Part shown: piece after piece, positions 7,176-13,319 of the stretch
How positions within the stretch are numbered: the first letter of the stretch is position 1
How the letters are laid out: every line of letters begins with the position of its first letter
Source: DASZZY01 sp036260395
Lineage (GTDB): Bacteria; Actinomycetota; UBA4738; CALAEC01
Direction: 5' to 3'
Length of the DNA stretch: 13,345 nucleotides
Assembly: GCA_036260395.1 (NCBI GenBank)
Contig: DASZZY010000176.1
Location: forward strand, 1 to 13,345
Made by a program: the position numbers and the translations under genes
Notes under the pieces: model-generated
What the model was told of the DNA's origin: nothing
Seen by the model: the letters and a program-made list of their open reading frames with translations, nothing else
Databases searched by the model: none

Positions 7176-7776
7176 ACCCGCCCGCCAGGAGGGCTTCACG
7201 CTTACGGAGCTCTCGATCGCCATGGCGGTGTTCCTCGTGTTCATGACGTTGGTGACTCCCTTCATGGTCAGCCACCTGCGCTCGGCGCTCCGCACCGCCG
7301 ATCGCGTCGACGCCCAGCAGGGGGCCCGGGCCGCGCTGCGGGGGATGGTGCGAGAGCTCCGTCAGGCGAACGTCCTCTACAGCAACCCTCCGACGCAGCC
7401 CACGACCGACAGCGCCATCTCCTTCGGCGTGGATTTCGACGGCGACACCAGCACCCCGGTGACCCGGGTGACCTACTACGTCCAGGGACAGGAGCTGCGA
7501 CGCGGGGCGCAGTTCGCGGCGGGTGCCCCCATGGCCCTCGGGGTGGAGAGCGTCGGCTTCACGATGTTCGGGAACAATCCGGTGTTCGACGACAACGCCG
7601 ACGGCGTGGTCACGGGGGAGGAGCTCGACACGAACGCCAACGGGCAGTGGGAAGCGGACGAGCTCGCCTTCGTCACGAGGATCCGTATCTCGCTCACCGT
7701 GGCGTCCTCCGACGAGCCCGAGGACGAGCAGGCGTACACGGCCGAGGCGTTCCTGCGGAACAGGTTGGCGGGATGA
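7156..7776 (+). CDS. pilW: PilW-like minor pilin with tandem EF-hand-type loops
   Basis: Prepilin of 206 residues, placed in the PilW/GspJ position (after PilV, before PilX). A 13-residue leader ends RQEG; the mature N-terminus FTLTELSIAMAVFLVFMTLV has Glu5 at residue 18. The body has the LRGMVRELRQANVLY helix typical of PilW/GspJ proteins. Two contiguous 12-residue loops fit calcium-binding EF-hand spacing: D145-x-N147-x-D149-G150 to E156, and D158-x-N160-x-N162-G163 to E169. DFDGD at 93-97 adds a further DxDxD. ATG 7156 is chosen because it gives the same 13-residue leader as its neighbours; it overlaps pilV by 20 bases and has no clear Shine-Dalgarno sequence. ATG 7165 is an alternative. 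Translation probably depends on coupling. Confidence 0.83.
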   Translation: MSPMSTRPARQEGFTLTELSIAMAVFLVFMTLVTPFMVSHLRSALRTADRVDAQQGARAALRGMVRELRQANVLYSNPPTQPTTDSAISFGVDFDGDTSTPVTRVTYYVQGQELRRGAQFAAGAPMALGVESVGFTMFGNNPVFDDNADGVVTGEELDTNANGQWEADELAFVTRIRISLTVASSDEPEDEQAYTAEAFLRNRLAG

Positions 7777-9188
7777 TGAGGCGGCTCCAGGACGAGCGGG
7801 GGATCGCGGCGCTCACCGTGCTGATGGTCACCTCCGCGCTGGCGGTGGCGGGGGCCGTGGTGACGTTCACCGCCAGCACCGAGGTGGAGATCGCCGGGAG
7901 GGACCGTCGGGCCGAGGAGGCCTTCACGGCGGCGGAGGCGGGCCTCGAGATGGCGGTCGGCCACTTCACGCAGAACGTGACGTTCTCCGAGGGGCAGACC
8001 TTCGAGTGCCTCAACAACCCCCTCGTCGATGACGCCGTGGAATACCGAGAGCCGACGACCGGTGAGGCCTGCGGCGTCCACATCACCTCACCGACGAGCC
8101 CTCCGGGAAGGATCGTCGTGCCCGCCACCGGAAGCCCGTTCCTCGACTACAACGTGGTGTCTCGGGCCCAAGAGGGACGGACGGTGAACCGCGTCCTCGC
8201 CGCCAGCTTCCACCTGGAGACGCTGGACATCCCGTTCGGCATGTTCATCGACGGCGACGTCGACCTGAACGGAACGGCCAAGCTCTTCCGGGAGAGCATG
8301 CTGGTGACGGGCAGCGTGACGTCGCGGAACAACATGAACACGGACGCCAACACGAACCGGGCGTTCGACGATCCCGACCTCGGGTGGGCGTTCCACAAGG
8401 ACCGCATCGTCTCGGACCCCGCTCCGGGGATGTGCGTCCACAACGGCCAGTCCGTCGGCTGCGCCGCCGTGTTCTCGAACGCCCAGATCTACGCCAAGCA
8501 AGGGACGAAGCCGACCGATGAGATCCACGCGGCGTCATCCGACCCAGCCGTTTCGAGCTTCCCCCACGATCGCGACTACACTCACCAGGGGAAGGTCGAT
8601 TCCAGCGGGGAGAAAGCCCTGGTGGTCACCCTCCCGACCGGCGAAGTGATCGAAGCCATGGACCAGCTGAAGGAACTCGCCGAGATCCAGGCGTTGTACT
8701 TCAACTTCAAGAACGGGAGACCCGACAACGTCCAGCTGCAGCCGGCGGACATCGGCGCGCCGGCTCGGGAATTCGCCGAGAACGTCGTGATCTACATCGA
8801 TGCGGACGCGGACGATCAGATCGGGTGGAAGATCAACCTGATCCCCGGCAGCACCAGTTCGGATATCCGGTATACGAACGACTCGGGCCAGCGCGTCGGC
8901 TCGCTGTCCGGCATCATCGTGGTTCGCGGGGGCAGCCTTAGGCTGGAAGCCAACACGCAGTGGTCGGGAGCGTTGTTCGTGCCGGAGAACGAGGTCCGGA
9001 TCCTGGGTGGTGCGATCTGCACGTGCACCATCTACGCGAAGGGTTTCTCGGCACAGGGCGGGAACTCCACCATCCAGCTGACCGACGAGTGGTTCCTCCG
9101 GTTCCCCGCCGGCCTGGTGTCGATCCTGCGCACGCGGTTCCTGGAGTGCGAGGCGTTCCAGCCCTCGGCCGTCTGCCCGGCGAGCTGA
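7773..9188 (+). CDS. pilX: PilX/GspK-like minor pilin with a large beta-rich C-terminal domain
   Basis: Minor pilin of 471 residues with a PilX-type N-terminus: a short leader ending DERG (cleavage after Gly10), then IAALTVLMVTSALAVAGAVV, then a helix ending AEEAFTAAEAGLEMAVG. Mature position 5 is Thr15, not Glu, as in GspK-type tip subunits, which lack Glu5. Beyond residue 150 there are repeated short strands, for example near 156-184 and a Gly-rich set at 378-436, suggesting a beta-solenoid-like fold. IDADADDQI at 342-350 has DxDxD acidic spacing. ATG 7773 overlaps the pilW stop by four bases (ATGA), and ATG 7776 is equally in frame. The frame stays open upstream to 7647, but that part is inside pilW and is ignored. 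Exact family assignment beyond PilX-like is uncertain. Confidence 0.8.
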   Translation: MMRRLQDERGIAALTVLMVTSALAVAGAVVTFTASTEVEIAGRDRRAEEAFTAAEAGLEMAVGHFTQNVTFSEGQTFECLNNPLVDDAVEYREPTTGEACGVHITSPTSPPGRIVVPATGSPFLDYNVVSRAQEGRTVNRVLAASFHLETLDIPFGMFIDGDVDLNGTAKLFRESMLVTGSVTSRNNMNTDANTNRAFDDPDLGWAFHKDRIVSDPAPGMCVHNGQSVGCAAVFSNAQIYAKQGTKPTDEIHAASSDPAVSSFPHDRDYTHQGKVDSSGEKALVVTLPTGEVIEAMDQLKELAEIQALYFNFKNGRPDNVQLQPADIGAPAREFAENVVIYIDADADDQIGWKINLIPGSTSSDIRYTNDSGQRVGSLSGIIVVRGGSLRLEANTQWSGALFVPENEVRILGGAICTCTIYAKGFSAQGGNSTIQLTDEWFLRFPAGLVSILRTRFLECEAFQPSAVCPAS

Positions 9189-9193
9189 ACCGG

Positions 9194-9199
9194 TAGCAT
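9194..9199 (+). promoter_or_regulatory. TANNNT -10 box of a probable leaderless promoter for pilD
   Basis: TAGCAT fits the actinobacterial TANNNT -10 pattern and ends exactly seven bases before the pilD GTG at 9207, so transcription would begin at the start codon itself. No Shine-Dalgarno sequence is present between the pilX stop (9186-9188) and the GTG. There is no good -35 at 16-18 bases, which is common for such promoters. Confidence 0.4.
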
Positions 9200-9206
9200 C
9201 CCCCCG

Positions 9207-9980
9207 GTGCGCGAGATCGCATTCGCCATCGCCGGACTGCTGTTCGGCTCCTTCCTGACCGTAGTGGTGCACCGGGTCCCGCGGCGCCAATCCATCGTGG
9301 CCCCCAGGTCGCGCTGTCCCCGGTGCGGGGGCGAGCTCCGCGCTCGGGACAACATCCCGATCCTGTCCTACCTCCTGCTGCGCGGGCGGTGCCGCTCGTG
9401 CGGCGAGCCCGTGTCGCTCGAGTACCCGCTGACCGAGGCGGCCACGGCGGTCCTGTTCGCGGCCGTCTCGTTCGCCATCGGGCCGCTGTTGCCGGCCATC
9501 CTGGTGGCGGTCTTCGTCGGAGTCATGCTCGCCGTGGCCCTGATCGACGCGCGGTGGCGCATCGTGCCCAACCGGATCGTCTACCCGTCGCTCGTGCTGT
9601 ACGGGATCGCCATCCTGGCCGGTGACCTGGCCGGGGGAGGGGTGGATATCATCAGGGGCCTCATCGGCATGGCGGCGTACGGGGGGATCCTGCTGGTGAT
9701 CGCCCTCATCGTCCCCCGCGGCATGGGGATGGGCGACGTGAAGCTGGCCGCGCTGATCGGCCTGGTCCTGGGCGCGCTGGGCCTGGGGTACGTCGGCGTC
9801 GCCGCCTTCCTGGGAGTGGTGGCGGGCGGGGTCGGAGGGCTCGTGGCCATGGCGGCGCTCGGCTATGGCCGGAAGCAGCAGATGCCGTTCGGGCCCTTCC
9901 TGGCCGGGGGAGCGGTGGTCGCGGCCCTCGCCGCGCCGCCCATCGTCCGCGCGTACCTGTCGCTGTTCGGCGTCGCCTGA
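9207..9980 (+). CDS. pilD: Prepilin peptidase / N-methyltransferase PilD (A24 aspartic protease)
   Basis: Membrane enzyme that cleaves prepilin leaders after the conserved Gly and methylates the new N-terminus; its substrates here should be the five prepilins encoded just upstream. The 257 residues include the N-terminal DiS_P_DiS domain with two CxxC pairs (C37/C40 and C62/C65), the cytoplasmic zinc-binding loop linked to the methylating form. Then come several membrane segments with the two catalytic aspartates: D114 in ALIDARWRIVPN and D177 in the GMGD motif (GMGMGDVKL). MPFGPFLAGG at 226-235 is the family's closing motif. GTG 9207 gives a start directly at the first hydrophobic helix and has no ribosome site. 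It ends the pilin gene cluster; a 239-base non-genic region follows. Confidence 0.95.
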   Translation: MREIAFAIAGLLFGSFLTVVVHRVPRRQSIVAPRSRCPRCGGELRARDNIPILSYLLLRGRCRSCGEPVSLEYPLTEAATAVLFAAVSFAIGPLLPAILVAVFVGVMLAVALIDARWRIVPNRIVYPSLVLYGIAILAGDLAGGGVDIIRGLIGMAAYGGILLVIALIVPRGMGMGDVKLAALIGLVLGALGLGYVGVAAFLGVVAGGVGGLVAMAALGYGRKQQMPFGPFLAGGAVVAALAAPPIVRAYLSLFGVA

Positions 9981-10034
9981 CGCCCACTTCCAACCCCGCT
10001 GTGGCACCAGTTAATAACAGGAGTGTAGTTTCCA

Positions 10035-10056
10035 TTGGCGTGCGTAGTGACGCCAA
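10035..10056. repeat. Perfect inverted repeat upstream of the regulator promoter
   Basis: TTGGCGT (10035-10041) and ACGCCAA (10050-10056) are perfect complements with an eight-base centre. The repeat lies ten bases before the -35 at 10066. There is no T-tract, so it is a poor terminator for pilD and better read as a possible operator. The sequence just upstream (10011-10031) is unusually A+T-rich for this window (TTAATAACA, TAGTTT), as in promoter-proximal DNA. Confidence 0.4.
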
Positions 10057-10065
10057 GAAGGGTGG

Positions 10066-10094
10066 TTGACTCTTAGTGCGGCTGTTGTTACCGT
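10066..10094 (+). promoter_or_regulatory. Sigma-A (HrdB)-type promoter for the HTH-pilMNOP operon
   Basis: TTGACT (10066-10071), 17 bases, TACCGT (10089-10094). The -35 matches TTGACA at five of six positions and the -10 fits the actinobacterial TANNNT form with ideal spacing. The predicted start near 10101 gives a leader of about 119 bases before the regulator ATG at 10220. It is the best housekeeping-type promoter in the window and differs in type from the site before pilA. Confidence 0.55.
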
Positions 10095-10108
10095 GGCGCC
10101 TCGGAGTT

Positions 10109-10195
10109 GGAGATGTGCCTCATGAGGCTAGCGAAGCCGGCGAACGGAGGGAGGCTGCTGTTGGACTTGGTGTTGCTGGGGGAGATGTGGCGCCT
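10109..10195. repeat. Palindrome and two short direct repeats in the regulator leader
   Basis: GCCTCATGAGGC (10117-10128) is a perfect 12-base palindrome just downstream of the predicted transcription start. Two 9-base direct repeats also occur: GGAGATGTG at 10109-10117 and 10181-10189, and GTGGCGCCT at 10093-10101 and 10187-10195. The second copies overlap each other. The palindrome could be an operator for the small HTH protein (autoregulation); the direct repeats may be simple duplications. No function is shown by sequence alone. Confidence 0.35.
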
Positions 10196-10217
10196 GTTGA
10201 CGTCGTGGAGGATGTGA
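10113..10217 (+). CDS. Possible 34-residue leader ORF upstream of the HTH gene
   Basis: A short open frame lies in the leader between the promoter and the regulator gene. ATG 10113 has GGAG at 10103-10106 six bases upstream. The frame ends at TGA 10215-10217, two bases before the regulator ATG at 10220, and covers that gene's GGAGG (10207-10211), so its translation would be coupled to the regulator. The peptide is rich in leucine (RLLLDLVLLGEMWRLL in the middle) and uses TTG several times, a codon that is uncommon in the neighbouring genes. Low-complexity G/T-rich DNA could produce this by chance. A second in-frame ATG at 10122 is possible. No family is recognised. Confidence 0.3.
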   Translation: MCLMRLAKPANGGRLLLDLVLLGEMWRLLTSWRM

Positions 10218-10219
10218 CC

Positions 10220-10432
10220 ATGCCTCCCAAGCGGCGCCCGTTCGTGGGGGATCGGCTCCTGACCGTGGGAGAGGTCGCGGCCACGATGCGCGTCTCGAAC
10301 ATGACCGTGTACCGGCTGATCAAGGCCGGGCAGCTGGCCGCGATCAGGGTCGGCAAGAACTACCGGATCCGGGAGTCGGACGTGAACAAGTACCTCTCGG
10401 ACCGGTCCGTCCGCATCGAGGAGCAGGGCTAG
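10220..10432 (+). CDS. Small HTH DNA-binding protein (excisionase / BldC-like, HTH_17 type)
   Basis: A 70-residue protein that is almost entirely one winged helix-turn-helix of the excisionase/MerR-like class. LTVGEVAATMRVS at 14-26 gives the first helices, MTVYRLIKAGQLAAIRVG at 28-45 the recognition helix and wing, and YRIRESDVNKYL at 48-59 the closing wing and helix. Excisionase-family proteins bend DNA; BldC in Streptomyces is a developmental regulator of this size that binds direct repeats cooperatively. ATG 10220 is chosen for the strong GGAGG eight bases upstream. The open frame back to GTG 10076 would run across the promoter and leader and is unlikely. The stop TAG abuts the pilM GTG. 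No integrase or phage genes are nearby, so a prophage excisionase role is unlikely; regulation of pilus genes is inference. Confidence 0.8.
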   Translation: MPPKRRPFVGDRLLTVGEVAATMRVSNMTVYRLIKAGQLAAIRVGKNYRIRESDVNKYLSDRSVRIEEQG

Positions 10433-11485
10433 GTGGCCAGGACGGCCATCGGCCTCGACGTCGGGGCCACGGCGGTTCGGGCCGTGGAGCTGTCGTTGGG
10501 CTCCGACCCTCCCGCGCTCGTGCGCGCCGCCCAGGTGCCGCTGTCCCCGGGTGCCGTCCGTGCCGGCGAGATCCGCGAGGTCGACGCGGTCACCGAGGCG
10601 GTACGAGAGCTGTGGCGCCGGGGGCGGTTCCGCAGCAAGCAGGCCACGATGGGCATCGGCAACCAGCGCGTCGTGGTGCGGGAGGTCACCGTGCCCGCGC
10701 TTCCCCCCAAGGAGCTCCGTCAGTCGCTCGGGTACCAGGTCCAGGACCTGATCCCGATCCCGGTGGAGGACGCGGTGCTCGACTACGACGTGCTGGACGA
10801 GTTCGAGCAGGACGGCGCGCGCTCCATGCGGCTCCTGGTCGTGGCCGCCCAGCGCGAGATGGTGGGGCGCTTCGTCGAGGCGGCCAGCTCCGCACGGGTG
10901 CAGCCGATCGGCGTCGACCTCGTGCCCTTCGCCCTGATCCGCGCGGTCGGTCAGGACGAAGGGCTCGGGCTCGACGAGGAGGACCGCGGAGGCGAGGCCA
11001 TCATCGACGTGGGGGCGGATGTCACGAACATCTGCGTCCACGAGCGTGGCGTGGCCCGCTTCGTCCGCATCCTGCCGACCGGCGGACGGGACGTCACGGT
11101 GGCCATGGCCGACGCCCTGGGGATCGACCAGGAACAGGCCGAGGCGCTGAAGCGCGGACAGCCCGTGGAGACCGCGCCGCCATCCGAGGTCGTCCGGACC
11201 TTCCTCGAGGGCCGGGCGGCGACGCTCGTCGACGAGATCCGCTCGTCCCTCGACTTCTACCGGACCCAGACGCCCGACGCGGAGGTCAACCGCATCCTCG
11301 TGACGGGCGGCGGCTCGAAGCTCCAGGGCTTCCTGGAGCGGCTGCGGGAGCGGGTGACCGGACGCGTGGAGCGGGGACGGGCGTTCCAGAAGGTGGCCGT
11401 GGAGCTGGACATGGACGAGGCCACGATGGCCGATGCCGAGCCGCTGCTGGCCGTGACCCTTGGGCTGGCGCTGCCCGCCGGATAG
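10433..11485 (+). CDS. pilM: Type IV pilus assembly protein PilM (actin-like)
   Basis: Cytoplasmic actin-fold ATP-binding protein that docks the N-terminus of PilN and links the motor to the membrane scaffold. The 350 residues carry the family's motifs: phosphate-1 loop GLDVGATAVRAVEL at 7-20, the PilM-specific LPPKELRQSLGYQVQDLIPIP region near 90-110, phosphate-2 loop IIDVGADVTNICV at 190-202, and adenosine motif ILVTGGGSKLQGF at 288-300. The closing segment reaches the expected (L)AVTLGLAL near 339-347. GTG 10433 follows the regulator's TAG with no gap; GGAG about 11 bases upstream is the likely ribosome site. It is the first gene of the pilM-N-O-P order conserved in T4P loci. Confidence 0.95.
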   Translation: MARTAIGLDVGATAVRAVELSLGSDPPALVRAAQVPLSPGAVRAGEIREVDAVTEAVRELWRRGRFRSKQATMGIGNQRVVVREVTVPALPPKELRQSLGYQVQDLIPIPVEDAVLDYDVLDEFEQDGARSMRLLVVAAQREMVGRFVEAASSARVQPIGVDLVPFALIRAVGQDEGLGLDEEDRGGEAIIDVGADVTNICVHERGVARFVRILPTGGRDVTVAMADALGIDQEQAEALKRGQPVETAPPSEVVRTFLEGRAATLVDEIRSSLDFYRTQTPDAEVNRILVTGGGSKLQGFLERLRERVTGRVERGRAFQKVAVELDMDEATMADAEPLLAVTLGLALPAG

Positions 11486-11487
11486 CG

Positions 11488-12111
11488 ATGCGGATCAACC
11501 TCCTCCCCCCTGAATACCTCGAGCGCCAGCGGGCGCGCCGCCGGACGATCGCCGTCGTGGCCGTCGGCCTCATCGTCCTGCTGGCGCTGGGCGCCTTCTA
11601 CCTCCTCCAGGCCATGCGGCTGGCGGAGCTCGAGGAGGACATCGCGGCGCAGGAGGCCCGCAACGCCCAGCTCTCGGCGCAGATCGCCGAGCTCCAGAAC
11701 GTGGCCCAACTTCAGCTCGAGGTCGAGGCCGCCCGCAACCTGCTGGCCTCCCTCCTGGCCGACCGCGTGCGGTGGTCGTCGATCCTCCGCGACATCTCCC
11801 TGGTCATCCCGGGCGAGGCCTGGCTGACCGGCCTGAGCGGGACGGTGGACCCCGATGTGGGGGTGGCCGTCGCGGGTGACCCGGCCACTGCGGCCGGCGG
11901 CCTGATCGGCCAGATCACGTTCAACGGCTTCGCCTTCGAGCACCGGGACGTGGCGCTGTGGCTCTCCCGGCTGGAGGACGTGCGGGGCTTCGTCAACCCG
12001 TGGCTGTCCAGCTCGCAGAAGAGCACGATCGCGGAGACGGAGGTGGTCCAGTTCACGAACTCGGTGGACCTGTCGGAGCGGGCGCTGGCGACCCGCAGGG
12101 AGCAGCCGTGA
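11488..12111 (+). CDS. pilN: Type IV pilus assembly protein PilN
   Basis: Bitopic inner-membrane protein that pairs with PilO and binds PilM. The 207 residues begin MRINLLPPEY; INLLP (3-7) is the PilM-binding motif of the family. A basic stretch (11-20) precedes one membrane segment (about 21-40), then a coiled coil (about 43-82) and a ferredoxin-like periplasmic/exterior domain with the typical WSSILRDIS (96-104) and a GFVNPWL segment (167-173). ATG 11488 is two bases after the pilM stop. The frame is open far upstream inside pilM, but the INLLP motif fixes the start. The stop overlaps the pilO GTG by four bases. Confidence 0.95.
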   Translation: MRINLLPPEYLERQRARRRTIAVVAVGLIVLLALGAFYLLQAMRLAELEEDIAAQEARNAQLSAQIAELQNVAQLQLEVEAARNLLASLLADRVRWSSILRDISLVIPGEAWLTGLSGTVDPDVGVAVAGDPATAAGGLIGQITFNGFAFEHRDVALWLSRLEDVRGFVNPWLSSSQKSTIAETEVVQFTNSVDLSERALATRREQP

Positions 12112-12749
12112 ACCGCCGTGCCCCGCTTATCGCCGGCATCGCCGCGTTCCTCGTCGCCGTGCTCGTGTTCGTCTTCCTCGTGTTCCCCAAGTTCGGGCAG
12201 ATCGACGAGGCCGAGCAGGATCTGCGCGAGGCCGAGCAGCAGGAGCTGGCGCTCGAGGCGGAGCTGGCGCGGCTGCGGGCCGCCGCCGAGGACCTGCCGC
12301 GCCTCCAGCGCCAGCTGGCCCGGTTCCGTCGCGCCGTGCCGCCCGTGGCGGACCTCCCCGGCCTGATCAACGACCTCCAGGACGCCGCGAACGTGGCGGG
12401 CGTCGAGTTCTTCTCGATCTCGCCGTCGCAGCCCGTCGCCGGCCCGGGGGCCACCGAAATCCCCGCGCAGGTGCAGGTGATCGGCACGTTCTTCCCCGTC
12501 GACGAGTTCCTGTTCCGCCTGGAGACCCTCCGGCGAGCCGCGGAGGTGGATAGCATCCAGGTGGCGGAAGGCCCGGACAGCCTCCCGCAGATCGACGTGA
12601 TCATGCAGGTGACGTTCTTTACGACGGATCCGACCGCCGGGCCCGGCGCCGGGATCGAGCCGCCGCCCGTTCCCGGGGCGACCCCCACGCCGGGAGCAAG
12701 CCCCACGCCGGGGACGACGCCCTCGCCCGCCACGACCCCCGGAGGCTGA
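12108..12749 (+). CDS. pilO: Type IV pilus assembly protein PilO with a Pro/Thr-rich tail
   Basis: Partner of PilN in the inner-membrane alignment complex. The 213 residues show a membrane segment (about 6-27), coiled coil (about 31-76), and the PilO domain (about 80-172) with the recognisable VIGTFFPVDEFLFRLETLRR at 124-143. The last 40 residues (174-213) are an added Pro/Thr/Gly/Ala-rich tail with six-residue repeats of the TPTPGA type; CCCCACGCCGGG occurs twice in the DNA with an 18-base period (12683-12694 and 12701-12712). The tail would be outside the membrane. GTG 12108 is chosen for the GTGA overlap with pilN and GGGAG about five bases upstream. The repeat could vary in length between strains. 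Confidence 0.93.
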   Translation: MNRRAPLIAGIAAFLVAVLVFVFLVFPKFGQIDEAEQDLREAEQQELALEAELARLRAAAEDLPRLQRQLARFRRAVPPVADLPGLINDLQDAANVAGVEFFSISPSQPVAGPGATEIPAQVQVIGTFFPVDEFLFRLETLRRAAEVDSIQVAEGPDSLPQIDVIMQVTFFTTDPTAGPGAGIEPPPVPGATPTPGASPTPGTTPSPATTPGG

Positions 12750-12752
12750 GAG

Positions 12753-13319
12753 ATGGCCATCTCCCCCCGCGAGCGCAACTCGCTGATCGGGCTGGGCGTG
12801 ATCGTCGTCGCCGCCGGCGCGTTCTTCCTGCTGACCAGGGGCGGTGGGGCGCCCGAGGAAGCCGCCCCCACGCCGACCGCCTCGCCGCCCCCTGCCGTGA
12901 CCAGCCCACCCCCCGGGCCGCCGCCGGACCGCGAGCCCCCGCCCCGGGCCTTCGGGTTCTTCGGGGGTCGCGATCCGTTCGTCCCCCTCGTCTCCGCCGA
13001 GCCGGCCGGAGCCGCTCCCGCCGAGCCCGCGGAGCCCGGAGAGGAGCCCACCGAGCCCATCGAGCCGATCCCGCCCGGTGCCGAGGAAGACGAGCAGGAG
13101 GGCATCACGATGGGCGGCGAGCGGGTGGCCGTGGTGGACGTGTTCGTCCGGGGCGGGCAGGAGGTCGTCCAGGTCACGGTCGGCGACCGGAGCTTCGTGG
13201 TGTCCGAGGGAGAGACGTTCGCGCGGAACTTCAAGGTCGTGGCGATCGACGACCCCTGCGCCACGTTCCTGTTCGGCGACGACCAGTTCACGCTGTGCGA
13301 GCCGGGGGAGATGAAGTGA
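12753..13319 (+). CDS. pilP: PilP-like pilus alignment protein with N-terminal membrane anchor
   Basis: A 188-residue protein in the conserved pilP position. It has one N-terminal membrane segment (about 11-28), a long Pro/Ala/Glu-rich linker (31-118) interrupted by GGRDPFVPL (71-79; RDPF is also a PilP/GspC hallmark), and a small beta domain (122-186) with C169 and C182 that could pair. The beta domain resembles the PilP / GspC homology region in size and strand pattern, including VTVGDRSFVVSEGETF. There is no lipobox Cys, unlike PilP lipoproteins of Gram-negative bacteria. ATG 12753 has GGAGG seven bases upstream at 12741-12745 and is three bases after the pilO stop. The PilP call rests on position, RDPF and domain layout, so it is less certain than the PilM/N/O calls. 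Confidence 0.7.
   Translation: MAISPRERNSLIGLGVIVVAAGAFFLLTRGGGAPEEAAPTPTASPPPAVTSPPPGPPPDREPPPRAFGFFGGRDPFVPLVSAEPAGAAPAEPAEPGEEPTEPIEPIPPGAEEDEQEGITMGGERVAVVDVFVRGGQEVVQVTVGDRSFVVSEGETFARNFKVVAIDDPCATFLFGDDQFTLCEPGEMK

Noticed and set aside
5367..7295. 642-codon open frame on the minus strand opposite pilV
   Set aside because: It is a by-product of strong G/C bias at third codon positions. The plus strand has a prepilin signature, junction overlaps with its neighbours and sensible composition; the minus product is Arg/Gly/His-rich with no recognisable domain.
7647..7772. 42-codon extension upstream of pilX
   Set aside because: It lies inside pilW and would put a charged, Arg-rich region before the prepilin leader.
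8535..10007. 490-codon minus-strand open frame opposite pilX and pilD
   Set aside because: Low-complexity translation, no domain, and opposite a clear prepilin peptidase with catalytic motifs.
10035..10056. Inverted repeat as the pilD terminator
   Set aside because: The stem is only seven pairs with an eight-base loop and no T-tract follows; its position just before a -35 fits an operator better.
10076..10219. N-terminal extension of the HTH protein from GTG 10076
   Set aside because: It would start between the -35 and -10 boxes of a good promoter, has no ribosome site, adds 48 residues unlike the HTH family, and ignores the strong GGAGG before ATG 10220.
10220..10432. Prophage excisionase
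   Set aside because: The fold matches, but no integrase, attachment site, tRNA or phage gene is present and the gene is joined to pilM without a gap.
10612..11487. Long open frame upstream of and continuous with pilN
   Set aside because: It overlaps pilM in another frame. The INLLP motif and the two-base gap after the pilM stop fix the pilN start at 11488.
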